DNA from: Ferruginibacter sp.
GTDB taxonomy: Bacteria; Bacteroidota; Bacteroidia; Chitinophagales; Chitinophagaceae
DNA: 64,000 nucleotides
Reading direction: 5' to 3'
Assembly: GCA_014379625.1 (NCBI GenBank)
Contig: JACMLJ010000006.1
Span: 1 to 64,000, forward strand
Within the stretch, counting starts at the first letter, position 1. Each line of letters begins with the position of its first letter. Shown here in pieces: positions 9,266 through 17,401 of the stretch. The notes beneath the pieces are model-generated. The model saw only the letters and a program-made list of their open reading frames with translations, was not told the DNA's origin and ran no database searches. The position numbers and the translations under genes were made by a program.

Positions 9266-9979
9266 ATGGCACCAAAATTCAAGCGGATATTGCTCAAACT
9301 TTCCGGTGAGTCATTAATGGGGGATAAAAATTTTGGGTTAGACAGCAAAGTAATTTCCCGCTATGCCCAGGATATAAAAAGTATAATTGAATTAGGTGTC
9401 CAGGTAGCTATTGTGATTGGAGGAGGTAATATTTATCGTGGCATGAACGAGGCCGAAACGGGTATAGAAAGGGCCCAGGGTGATTACATGGGGATGCTTG
9501 CGACCGTTATTAACGGAATGGCTTTGCAAAGCGGATTAGAGAAGGCGGGGGTTTATACCAGATTGCAAAGTGCAATTAAAATGGAACAGATTGCTGAACC
9601 GTATATTCGTCGCAGGGCAATCAGGCATCTTGAAAAAGGAAGGGTGGTGATCTTTGGCGCGGGCACGGGTAATCCATATTTTACCACTGATACGGCCGGC
9701 TCATTAAGAGCCGTAGAAATACAGGCGGAAGTAATTTTAAAAGGTACCCGGGTGGATGGCATCTATTCCGCCGATCCTGAGAAAGATCCCGGCGCCACAA
9801 AGTATTCAACCATTTCATTCACTGAATGCATCAACAAAAATTTAAAAGTTATGGATATGACTGCTTTTACTTTGTGTATGGAAAATGAATTACCGATCAT
9901 AGTTTTTGATATGAATAAGCCGGGTAATTTATTAAAAGTAGTTTCTGGTGAAAAAGTGGGAACCCTGGTTATGGGTTAG
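9266..9979 (+). CDS. pyrH: Uridylate kinase (UMP kinase)
   Basis: 237 residues, normal length. An amino-acid-kinase fold is visible: [14 protein letters not shown] at the phosphate site, [13 protein letters not shown], the UMP-binding region [33 protein letters not shown], and [14 protein letters not shown]. It makes UDP from UMP in pyrimidine nucleotide synthesis and is hexameric and GTP-regulated in characterised homologues. It is monocistronic here, bounded by a terminator at each side. Confidence 0.98.
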   Translation: MAPKFKRILLKLSGESLMGDKNFGLDSKVISRYAQDIKSIIELGVQVAIVIGGGNIYRGMNEAETGIERAQGDYMGMLATVINGMALQSGLEKAGVYTRLQSAIKMEQIAEPYIRRRAIRHLEKGRVVIFGAGTGNPYFTTDTAGSLRAVEIQAEVILKGTRVDGIYSADPEKDPGATKYSTISFTECINKNLKVMDMTAFTLCMENELPIIVFDMNKPGNLLKVVSGEKVGTLVMG

Positions 9980-9996
9980 ATATTTTTTTTATTAAT

Positions 9997-10029
9997 AAAA
10001 GCTTCCGTTTAGTTTCGGTGGCTTTTTTT
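9997..10029 (+). terminator. Terminator after pyrH
   Basis: AAAAGC..CCG pairs with CGG..GCTTTT with two mismatched positions, around an 8-base loop. Seven T follow. It begins 18 bases after the pyrH stop. Confidence 0.75.
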
Positions 10030-10033
10030 GTTT

Positions 10034-10047
10034 CCGGGGATACCCGG
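10034..10047. other. Small GC hairpin
   Basis: CCGGG and CCCGG pair perfectly around a 4-base GATA loop just downstream of the pyrH terminator. It may be a second terminator hairpin, though the following T-run is weak, or a leader hairpin of the next gene. Confidence 0.4.
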
Positions 10048-10097
10048 AGTTTTATTTGAGCAGAAGAGTTCGCTGTTCACTATCTAAAAACTTAACA

Positions 10098-10571
10098 ATG
10101 ACCAACCCAGGCAGTATTGATTTATTGGCAGCGTTTAAAAAACTCGTGGCTGAAAATAAAAGCCTGGAGGCAAGACTGGAGGAATATGCTGCGATAATAA
10201 ATAGCAGGGATCTTGAGATCGGGATGCTGCAAACCATGTTATCTGAATCAAATGAATTCAGAAGCAGCACGGATAGCCAGGTAAAAGAGCTAAAAGAATT
10301 GAAGGGTTTCATCAACATATTGCAACAGCAGGTAGCCGGGTCTTCTTACCAGGTAACAGGAAGGCTGCAACCGGTAAATCATACGGTTACAGCGGAACAA
10401 CAATTCGAAAATCTTAAACCGGCATACGCTTATATGCAATCCAAACTAACAGACATGCAAACGCAGTTGCTGGATATGAATAACCGCAACCTGCTGCTGC
10501 AGCAACAAACAAGCCGTATTGCGGAACTGGAAAGTTTGCTGGCAAATGCAGAACAGGGAGGGATGGGATGA
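10098..10571 (+). CDS. Coiled-coil protein of unknown function
   Basis: 157 residues from the ATG at 10098, chosen over an upstream TTG at 10056 because the upstream residues (SRRVRCSLSKNL) do not fit the helical pattern. The protein is nearly all heptad-rich helix: LLAAFKKLVAENKSLEARLEEYAA, SQVKELKELKGFINILQQQV, and LLLQQQTSRIAELESLLANAE. There is no signal peptide or membrane segment, so it should be cytosolic. No recognised domain. It lies alone between pyrH and pdxH. Confidence 0.6.
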   Translation: MTNPGSIDLLAAFKKLVAENKSLEARLEEYAAIINSRDLEIGMLQTMLSESNEFRSSTDSQVKELKELKGFINILQQQVAGSSYQVTGRLQPVNHTVTAEQQFENLKPAYAYMQSKLTDMQTQLLDMNNRNLLLQQQTSRIAELESLLANAEQGGMG

Positions 10572-10806
10572 ATAAGAATAACTGACCATTCCCTGAAAAA
10601 ATGAATATCGGGGTCTTCCAAGCCCGCGTTTCCCGCTTAGTATATTTGTTTACCCAGGCTGAAACCACCTGCGTAAATAAAAACTTTAATTTCTCCTCAA
10701 ACGGAATATTATAAGGGTAACCGCTATAACCGGCACTGTTTTTTGTAGTTTTCGAGTTTGGCCTGAAGAGCGAAGAACGATGGGTATTTGATCTGTAAAA
10801 AAAATT
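10572..10806. other. Gene-free spacer before pdxH
   Basis: No supported gene. A 145-codon antisense frame covers this region but runs through the coiled-coil gene and resembles no family. A 36-codon frame from 10601 on the plus strand is also unconvincing. The stretch ends at a strong terminator hairpin, so some transcript, probably from the coiled-coil gene, passes through. Confidence 0.5.
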
Positions 10807-10842
10807 AAAAGTATCTCCGGTAATTGCAGAGATACTTTTTTT
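10807..10842 (+). terminator. Rho-independent terminator upstream of pdxH
   Basis: AAAAGTATCTC (10807-10817) pairs perfectly over 11 bp with GAGATACTTTT (10829-10839), followed by more T. It sits 235 bases after the coiled-coil gene, so that gene would have a long 3' untranslated region. Confidence 0.85.
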
Positions 10843-10886
10843 ATGTTCCACAATTAGTTCAACTTTGCATTTAAAATATTTTTATA

Positions 10887-11528
10887 ATGAATAGTATTGC
10901 TGACTTAAGAAAGGATTATATGCTACAAACTTTAATTGAAACGGGGGTGGAAAAGGATGCCGTTAAACAGTTTGGCCAATGGTGGCAGGATGCAATTAAC
11001 AGTTCCATTGATGAAGTAAATGCTTGTACACTGGCCACAGCAACATTGGAAGGTAAACCATCAGCCCGGATCGTTTTGCTTAAAGGTTATGATGAAAATG
11101 GTTTTGTTTTTTTTACCAACTATACCAGTAACAAAGGAAATGAACTGGCCCATAATCCACAGGCCTGCCTGGTTTTCTTTTGGAAGGAACTGGAACGGCA
11201 GATAAAAATTGAAGGAACGGTGGAAAAAGTAAGCAGCGATGAAAGTGACAGTTACTTTGCATCAAGGCCCGAGGGAAGCCGGATAGGCGCCTGGGCATCG
11301 CCGCAAAGTTCTGTTATTGAAAAAAGAGAAGTGATTGAAGAAAATGTATTGAAATATCAGCAAAAATTTGCGGATCAACTTATACCACGTCCAAAGCATT
11401 GGGGTGGCTATCGTATAAAACCCCTGCTGATAGAATTTTGGCAGGGAAGATCCAGCCGCTTGCACGATCGCCTCCAATATACTTTGCAGGAAGAAGGTGC
11501 CTGGAAAATAGAAAGGCTGGCACCTTGA
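10887..11528 (+). CDS. pdxH: Pyridoxamine/pyridoxine 5'-phosphate oxidase
   Basis: 213 residues, typical length. The FMN-binding split-barrel is visible in SARIVLLKGYDENGFVFFTNY, QACLVFFWKELERQIKIEGTVE, SYFASRPEGSRIGAWASPQSS, and the closing EFWQGRSSRLHDRLQY, where the substrate-binding Arg and His lie. It oxidises pyridoxine or pyridoxamine phosphate to pyridoxal phosphate using FMN and oxygen. A -7-like CAACTTTG lies 24 bases before the ATG. Confidence 0.97.
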   Translation: MNSIADLRKDYMLQTLIETGVEKDAVKQFGQWWQDAINSSIDEVNACTLATATLEGKPSARIVLLKGYDENGFVFFTNYTSNKGNELAHNPQACLVFFWKELERQIKIEGTVEKVSSDESDSYFASRPEGSRIGAWASPQSSVIEKREVIEENVLKYQQKFADQLIPRPKHWGGYRIKPLLIEFWQGRSSRLHDRLQYTLQEEGAWKIERLAP

Positions 11529-11557
11529 TTTAGTTGTTCAGTTGACTGGTAGATAAG

Positions 11558-11596
11558 TTGATAAGTTGATATAAGTACAACCAATCAACTTATCAA
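11558..11596. repeat. Inverted repeat of the GTTGAT type between convergent genes
   Basis: TTGATAAGTTGAT (11558-11570) is the exact reverse complement of ATCAACTTATCAA (11584-11596), giving a 13-bp stem around 13 bases. It lies between the converging ends of pdxH and bTHX and may limit read-through, although it lacks a T-run. Confidence 0.8.
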
Positions 11597-11605
11597 TCTC
11601 TCAAC

Positions 11606-11731
11606 CTATGAAGGTTTTTTTACTACCGGTATTTCACCCACAGTTTTCTTTACTGGCTTTGAGGGTCTTGATTTTCCAAAAGAACCCTTAGCGATTTTAC
11701 CTTTTTTTGTTTTAATATCTCCGCGTCCCAT
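11606..11731 (-). CDS. 30S ribosomal protein bTHX (THX family)
   Basis: A 41-residue gene read on the minus strand. The start MGRGDIKTKKGKIAKGSFG and following SRP match the bTHX signature (MGKGD..T.RGKI..G.YG..RP). The protein is rich in Lys and is cytosolic. In Thermus, THX sits in the head of the small subunit and stabilises 16S rRNA. This version carries a longer tail after the SRP motif (KKTVGEIPVVKKP) than the 26-residue Thermus form. It lies downstream of HU on the same strand, separated by that gene's terminator. Confidence 0.88.
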   Translation of the reverse strand: MGRGDIKTKKGKIAKGSFGKSRPSKPVKKTVGEIPVVKKPS

Positions 11732-11765
11732 TTTAGTGTATATTTTAAGTGATGTTGAGTAAGAT

Positions 11766-11801
11766 AAAAAAGCAAGACATACCATTACGTCTTGCTTTTT
11801 T
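11766..11801 (-). terminator. Rho-independent terminator after the HU gene (minus strand)
   Basis: A 13-bp perfect stem, AAAAAAGCAAGAC with GTCTTGCTTTTTT, around a 10-base loop. Read on the minus strand it ends in six T. It separates HU from the bTHX gene and is symmetrical enough to work both ways. Confidence 0.88.
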
Positions 11802-11820
11802 TAATGTGGTTAGGCAATCA

Positions 11821-12090
11821 TTACAGTTTACCAGACAATTCTTTGCCGGCTTTAAATTTAGCTACTTTTTTAGCTTTGATTTTAATAACAGCGCCTGTTT
11901 GCGGGTTGCGTCCGTTGCGTGCTGCTCTTTTAGATACGGAGAATGTACCAAAACCAACTAAAGTAACTTTGCCATTACCTTTTAATGTTTTTGTTACTGC
12001 CTCTACAAAAGAATCTAAAGTTGCATTGGCCTGGGTTTTTGTAATGCCTGCATCATCAGCAATTTTTGCGATTAATTCTGCTTTGTTCAT
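11821..12090 (-). CDS. DNA-binding protein HU
   Basis: 89 residues, standard HU length. It begins MNKAELIAKIADDAGITKTQA and has the HU/IHF signature VGFGTFSVSKRAARNGRNPQTG, where the beta-arms carry the intercalating proline within RNPQTG. It is a histone-like nucleoid protein that bends DNA. A near-perfect promoter lies upstream and a terminator downstream, so it is a single-gene unit. Confidence 0.97.
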   Translation of the reverse strand: MNKAELIAKIADDAGITKTQANATLDSFVEAVTKTLKGNGKVTLVGFGTFSVSKRAARNGRNPQTGAVIKIKAKKVAKFKAGKELSGKL

Positions 12091-12119
12091 AATTAAGTTT
12101 TTTGAATTTTTTACTGGAA

Positions 12120-12150
12120 CAAATATAGACGGTTTTTAATTGCAACAAAA
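12120..12150 (-). promoter_or_regulatory. Promoter of the HU gene, Bacteroidota type
   Basis: On the minus strand TTTTG (12150-12146) and TATATTTG (12127-12120) are separated by 18 bases. The second matches TAnnTTTG exactly. The -7 box ends 29 bases before the HU start codon. Confidence 0.75.
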
Positions 12151-12383
12151 TTTTTTCTCTTGTTTTTATTGCTTAAAAAAACGCTGTAAACCGCAAGGAA
12201 TAAGGGGTTTCAGCAGGCCGGCTATTTGCAATTGCAAGGTGGGTATTGGGTACCACTTGCTGAAATGCTGTGCTGGCAATGGTTTCAGCGGATTGAAGTT
12301 GTAAATCCACTGCCCATGCGGATTTGGCGCGGATGCAGGGAGAGTTTTTATTTAACAAAGTAGATTCTTTTTATTTTGCACAT

Positions 12384-12689
12384 TTAGTTAACAACCTGTA
12401 ATACCGACATGAAAGCAAAGAATTGATCGCCCCATTTATCAAAAGATTTTTGTAGCATGGTACCTGCGAAATTTTCAATATACCGGTTGTATATTGCTTT
12501 GCTTTCTGCAAAGTATTGTATGGCATAGGTAGGTCCTTCGGTATCATCTGTTTCAAGCAATCGCAAAATACGGGAACCTGTAAAACAACCGGTATTCATC
12601 ATATCCGGTATATAAACTTCTTTCATCCAGTTTAGCCATTCATTTTGTATAGGGGAAGCTACTTTAATTGTTACGTTGTAAATAATCAT
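12384..12689 (-). CDS. DUF4286 family protein
   Basis: 101 residues. MIIYNVTIKVASPIQNEWLNWMKEVYIPDMMNTGCF and the later YAIQYFAES/YIENFAGTM pattern match the small DUF4286 family, a dimeric ferredoxin-like (ABM-type) fold widespread in Bacteroidota. It is cytosolic, with no known reaction. It stands alone between HU and the DUF3999 gene, on the same strand as both. Confidence 0.8.
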   Translation of the reverse strand: MIIYNVTIKVASPIQNEWLNWMKEVYIPDMMNTGCFTGSRILRLLETDDTEGPTYAIQYFAESKAIYNRYIENFAGTMLQKSFDKWGDQFFAFMSVLQVVN

Positions 12690-12772
12690 ACAGCCAGTAT
12701 TATTATAAAAAGAAGGGTTAGTTTGTTAATGGTAAATTCCATGATGAGTTACCCACGGAATTGCGGAGATAA

Positions 12773-14008
12773 TTATGTTTTAGATTTATTGATCTCACCG
12801 GTCAGGCGGTAGGTTAGAAAGCTCAACACCATCCCCGCAATAATTACAGATGGCCAAATCCACCTGTTTCTTCCGGCGCTGGTATTTTTTAAAGCATTAT
12901 TTTTTATGGCCTGAACCTTTCCATAATTTAAAGGGCGCAGTACAGTAATGCTATCTTCAAATGCCTGCAGGTCATAGTCAGCGAATGAAGCCAGCGAATC
13001 ACCCAGCAGGAGTTCGTATTTTTTACCCTGCTCCAGGAAGGTTACCAATGAAATTGTTTGTTGTTGTGTAACTATTTTTTCTATTTTCAGCGGGGGGTTA
13101 TCCGCATTTTTAATTACTACGAAAAACATAGCGCTCTTTGTGCGGGGCAGCTCAAATATTGCGGGTAAGCCAGACTTTAATTTAAAATTCCCGATCACCT
13201 GCCCTGTTTTTGCTCTATGATTTTTTCCAGAATACGGCAGGTAAATCTCCACCTCCCGACTGTAATATTTTGGCCCGCTTATGCTTAGTGAAATTTTGTC
13301 AAACTGGTAATGATCGTCCTGCCTGACCTCGATATAAGAACAATAATTGCTATCTTTTTGTATGATTACCGGTATGGGATTATCCTGGTAAATGGCTGAT
13401 TTTTTATACTCAGGTTGTGCATAAAATCCGGCTTTTGTAACAAGCAGAGGATCATTGTGCGCATTATCAATGACGATCTTAAAATAACGGTATTTTGCCA
13501 GCGGAAAATTAATTTCCTGCAGGTATTCGTCATTAATGGTCTCATAACTTCTGCTGATAGCGATATCGTCGTCAATGATATACCAGTTTCGAAGGTTATT
13601 GCTGCCACTTAATACCGCAGTACGGCTAACGGACGAATTTTTAATAAAAAGTTCCAGGTTATAGATACCCCCGGTTTTGCTGTTTTCTATGATCAATAAA
13701 TTTTTTCCGCTGTCGGTAACCGTATTTTGCAGTATCGGGAATGCCGTAAAAAAATCCTTCATCAGCATTGCTTTGGCCGGCTGTAAAATATGGGGCACCC
13801 ACTGCTTTTTTTTATCAGCGATCCGGATATCAGCAAAATCTGTTTTAGTATAAGCGGAGAGTTGAGGTGAGATGGCAATAGTATAAAAACCTGTACTGTC
13901 CACTGCATCTAATTCGGCCCTATAATTAAAATGCTGGGTAAAAGCCAGCAACGGCGATAAGCAAACTATACATAGTGTCACCAATATTTTACCGGGTGGT
14001 ATCATCAA
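12773..14008 (-). CDS. DUF3999-like periplasmic protein with C-terminal membrane anchor
   Basis: 411 residues. A signal peptide (about residues 8-24, ending AFTQ) is followed by a beta-rich region opening FNYRAELDAVDSTGFYTIAISPQL, typical of DUF3999, and a single membrane helix near the C-terminus (WIWPSVIIAGMVLSFLTYRL). Its start overlaps the end of the DUF2339 gene by 20 bases. DUF2339 and DUF3999 genes are commonly adjacent, suggesting a joint envelope function that remains unknown. Confidence 0.8.
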   Translation of the reverse strand: MMIPPGKILVTLCIVCLSPLLAFTQHFNYRAELDAVDSTGFYTIAISPQLSAYTKTDFADIRIADKKKQWVPHILQPAKAMLMKDFFTAFPILQNTVTDSGKNLLIIENSKTGGIYNLELFIKNSSVSRTAVLSGSNNLRNWYIIDDDIAISRSYETINDEYLQEINFPLAKYRYFKIVIDNAHNDPLLVTKAGFYAQPEYKKSAIYQDNPIPVIIQKDSNYCSYIEVRQDDHYQFDKISLSISGPKYYSREVEIYLPYSGKNHRAKTGQVIGNFKLKSGLPAIFELPRTKSAMFFVVIKNADNPPLKIEKIVTQQQTISLVTFLEQGKKYELLLGDSLASFADYDLQAFEDSITVLRPLNYGKVQAIKNNALKNTSAGRNRWIWPSVIIAGMVLSFLTYRLTGEINKSKT

Positions 14009-16406
14009 TAATAATTTTTTTAAGTTTTTGATACATAAATGAAATGATCAGTAACAATATTCCCAACATGATAAAGGCAGCTATTTTACCTCCTTCGGAA
14101 ATATTACGGATGTCAAATAAAAATAGCTTTACCAGTGCCAGGGAAAAAAGGGAAAGCGATATAATCCGGAGGGTTTTGTATTTGTGCTTCATACCCAGCC
14201 ACATGATTGCAAAGGAGCAAAGCGCCCACACAATTGTTAACCCAGCTTTTAAGTATTGTTGTAATGCGGTATTAATATTTTGAAGAGGAGTGGTAAGGAA
14301 AACATAGGCATGCATACATTCGACACTAAAAAACGCGATCAGCACAATATTGATCAGCCAGAGTACAAAGTTCCGTGCAGGTAAAAAAAGAGAGCGGTAA
14401 TTCCTGTAAAGCAATATCGCCCGGTAAAGCAAATAAATCAATAGCATATCTGCCAGCCAATGCACCCAAAATTGTATGGCAGGATATTGATCGAGCAATA
14501 CCCCATTTCTCAACCGGATAACATTGGGAATACTTAAAAGGTACATGCCAACACAGCCGGCAATCAGCAGTAACTGCAATACTATAGTTACACTCAACCT
14601 GTACCTGTTGATTATCCAGAGGAGCAAAGCTGTAAACAAATATGTAATTAACTGGTGCCAGGTATTGGGTATATCCAGGGTTTTAGCATTGTAAAAATAC
14701 AGGTTTGCCCCAAATACACCAGTCAGGTAAAGTATGATAACAGCAATCATTATCATAGCGGTACCAGCTACATTGTTTTTGACTCCGGCAACATACACTG
14801 TTGTATTTTGCTCTTTCCGTAAAAGAACAGCATAGAAAGTGAAAGCCACCACCGCCACAATATTGGTAATAAATCCCTGTAAGCTTTTATAAATTACCAT
14901 GAGATGGTTGACGTTGAAATCATTCGCTTTTTTCCAATCCATTAATAAACTGATCAGCATCAGGATCAGAATAATAAAAGAAGAATATTTAAAAATGCGG
15001 ATATTGCTTCGCTGGTGCAACCAGTAAAGTAAAACGAACTCCGCACTCCAGAATAAAGTGATGGTATGCCCATGTAACTGAACAGGTGCGGCAAGGGAAA
15101 TAAAAGTGAGTGTAAGGCCGATGAGCAAATACAGTAAATTCTTGTCTCCTTTATTGGATGTATAAAAGTAAGCGGCAAGGCAAAAATTTATCATGCCTAA
15201 AGCAATTGTAAATAATCCCTGGTAGGCGCCTTCATTCCAGTAATGTAAATTGGTCACGCCTGCCGCGTAATAACTAAATGTAACCAGCATCAGCAAGGAG
15301 AAATCGAAAGCTTTAAACGGTTGTTGGTTGCGTATATTATTGACCATACCCATACCAAGAAATAATACATAAAAAGCTGTGGCGAAAACCATTGAATTTT
15401 TATACAGCAGGAACCCATTACCAAAGAGGGTATTTTGTACCAGCCATCCCCCGTAAATGCAGAGGGTAAAAAAAAGCGCAATGACATTGATGGCCTGCCA
15501 TTTTTTAAACCACGCAAGCGCAAGCATGCCCATGTTTAGAATGAGCAGGTAGGTGAACAAAATAATATAATTACCGCTACCCGAACTAATTAAAAATGGT
15601 GTGATAAAGCCACCAATAGCGGCAATGACCGCCAACTCGAGTTTATCATAGCCTAATGAAAGCATCACCGCAAACAGGGTAATAACCACCATTATTACAA
15701 ATGCCGCTGTTTGTGAAAAAAGCTGGTATTCATGAAAGGCAAATGCGATGGTAAAATAGAATACCGCAATGCCACCACCGGCCAACACCGAACTAAACGA
15801 TCGATAAGTATTGCGTAAATAATGCGCAAGGCCCGTAAGCGCTATACCACAACCAATGCCAATAGAAACCCTTCCGGCCTCTTTAATCCAGTTTTGGTCA
15901 ATAGCGTATTTTACAAAAAATGCAATACCCAATACTAGAACGGTAATACCAATTTTATTGATAAGGTTTTCACCAATAAATTTCTCAAGGTCAGGATTAT
16001 TGCGCAACCATTTTGCCCACCAGTTTTCGGATGGCAATGGATTAACATACGGCGGCAGGTCCGGTTCTTTGGGTGACGCGACAGGTTCTTCACTTTTGGG
16101 TGTAAAAGGGGAGGAAACAAACCCATCTTTCTCTATTACAGGTGTTAGTTCAGGCAGAGCAGGTGAAATTTGCGGTTCAATTATTGGGGGGATGTACGGC
16201 CGCCACTGTACTACATTTTCATCTGTTTGTGTAACCGGTAGCTCTTTTGCTGGTAGGTTTTTAATAGTCTCCTTTAACTCCACCAGTTCTTTTTTTAGCG
16301 ATAAAAAACTTTGATGCGTGCGGTTTTCGGTATCTTTTTGCCGTGATTTTATGATGAATAACAGGATGATAATAATTAAAAGCGCAATAAAAAATAAGGC
16401 TTCCAT
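13989..16406 (-). CDS. DUF2339 polytopic membrane protein
   Basis: About 805 residues from the ATG at 16406 (MEALFFIALLIIII). A longer frame from 16463 exists, but the extra 19 residues look like spacer. After the first membrane helix comes a soluble, coiled then proline-rich linker (about residues 25-130) and then roughly 20 hydrophobic helices, starting around ENLINKIGITVLVLGIAFFVKYAID, the diagnostic DUF2339 entry. The function of the family is not established. It is translationally coupled with the DUF3999 gene. Confidence 0.85.
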   Translation of the reverse strand: MEALFFIALLIIIILLFIIKSRQKDTENRTHQSFLSLKKELVELKETIKNLPAKELPVTQTDENVVQWRPYIPPIIEPQISPALPELTPVIEKDGFVSSPFTPKSEEPVASPKEPDLPPYVNPLPSENWWAKWLRNNPDLEKFIGENLINKIGITVLVLGIAFFVKYAIDQNWIKEAGRVSIGIGCGIALTGLAHYLRNTYRSFSSVLAGGGIAVFYFTIAFAFHEYQLFSQTAAFVIMVVITLFAVMLSLGYDKLELAVIAAIGGFITPFLISSGSGNYIILFTYLLILNMGMLALAWFKKWQAINVIALFFTLCIYGGWLVQNTLFGNGFLLYKNSMVFATAFYVLFLGMGMVNNIRNQQPFKAFDFSLLMLVTFSYYAAGVTNLHYWNEGAYQGLFTIALGMINFCLAAYFYTSNKGDKNLLYLLIGLTLTFISLAAPVQLHGHTITLFWSAEFVLLYWLHQRSNIRIFKYSSFIILILMLISLLMDWKKANDFNVNHLMVIYKSLQGFITNIVAVVAFTFYAVLLRKEQNTTVYVAGVKNNVAGTAMIMIAVIILYLTGVFGANLYFYNAKTLDIPNTWHQLITYLFTALLLWIINRYRLSVTIVLQLLLIAGCVGMYLLSIPNVIRLRNGVLLDQYPAIQFWVHWLADMLLIYLLYRAILLYRNYRSLFLPARNFVLWLINIVLIAFFSVECMHAYVFLTTPLQNINTALQQYLKAGLTIVWALCSFAIMWLGMKHKYKTLRIISLSLFSLALVKLFLFDIRNISEGGKIAAFIMLGILLLIISFMYQKLKKIIIDDTTR

Positions 16407-16493
16407 GGCAGAATGTTTATTGGGTATAGTAAGCAAGATAGCCCCCGTGACCGAAAACAGCAATAATAAATTAATCGCCTATCCTAAACCTGG

Positions 16494-17261
16494 TCAGTCT
16501 TTTATTTCTAAAAATATGGGGCAATGGTCACTGTGTTTTACATCGGGATATATATCCGCGCCGACTAATTGGGGCCTTAAAATTTCTGTTACAGTAATAT
16601 AATCAATGCGCCATCCTTTGTTATTCAACCGAACCGTTGGAAAACGCTGGCTCCACCAGCTATAACGGTGTGGCTCCTGGTGAAAAACCCGGAATGTATC
16701 AATCCATCCGCTTTTTAAAAATTTGGTCATCCATTCCCTTTCCAGCGGTAAAAAGCCACTGCTGTTTTTGTTTCCTTTTGGGTCATGGATATCGATCTCC
16801 TGGTGGGCAATATTGTAATCGCCGCATAAAATTATTTTAGGATATTTTTTCTTTAATTTATCCAGGTAGGCATGAAACTCATCCAGCCATTCATATTTAA
16901 ATTGTTGTCTCAGGTCGCCACTGGTACCGGAAGGAAAGTAAGCATTGATGAGGCGGATATCGCCAAAATCCAGTTGTATCACTCTTCCTTCCGCATCACT
17001 CACCGGAATATTACAGCCGATGCATACACTATCGGGTTTTATTTTTGTAAAGATGGCAACTCCGCTGTATCCCTTTTTTTCGGCACTGAACCAATGATGC
17101 TCAAAGCCCAACGCTTCAAGTAATTTTACATCCACATCATCCTTGGTGGCCTTTGTTTCCTGCAGGCAAATAATATCCGCCGGATTTGTTTTTAACCATT
17201 CTATAAAACCTTTTTTTAATGCGGCACGTATGCCGTTGACGTTATAAGAAATGATGCGCAT
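16494..17261 (-). CDS. xth: Exodeoxyribonuclease III (AP endonuclease, Xth/ExoA family)
   Basis: 255 residues from MRIISYNVNGIRAAL. An upstream in-frame Met would add 12 residues (AYFYNHKK...) absent from the family. Catalytic motifs of the exonuclease-endonuclease-phosphatase fold are present: the N of SYNVNGIRA, E of CLQETK, CGDYNIAHQEIDIHDP, and the terminal SDHCP. It cuts 5' of abasic sites and digests DNA from 3' ends in base-excision repair. It ends 87 bases before the DUF2339 start. Confidence 0.95.
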   Translation of the reverse strand: MRIISYNVNGIRAALKKGFIEWLKTNPADIICLQETKATKDDVDVKLLEALGFEHHWFSAEKKGYSGVAIFTKIKPDSVCIGCNIPVSDAEGRVIQLDFGDIRLINAYFPSGTSGDLRQQFKYEWLDEFHAYLDKLKKKYPKIILCGDYNIAHQEIDIHDPKGNKNSSGFLPLEREWMTKFLKSGWIDTFRVFHQEPHRYSWWSQRFPTVRLNNKGWRIDYITVTEILRPQLVGADIYPDVKHSDHCPIFLEIKD

Positions 17262-17401
17262 AAGTATTTTTTTATGGTTGTAAAAATAAGCATACACAAT
17301 TAAAAATGCCCAACTATTAACTTTGCGGTTTGATAATTTTCGCCCGGTTTGGCACCGGGTGATGGTATACGGGTAATAAATGCATTAAAATATTATTTTC
17401 C

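Noticed and set aside
10414..10851. 145-codon minus-strand frame antisense to the coiled-coil gene and running into the spacer before pdxH
   Set aside because: It overlaps a clearly heptad-patterned plus-strand gene and ends in low-plausibility sequence; its start lies past a terminator stem.
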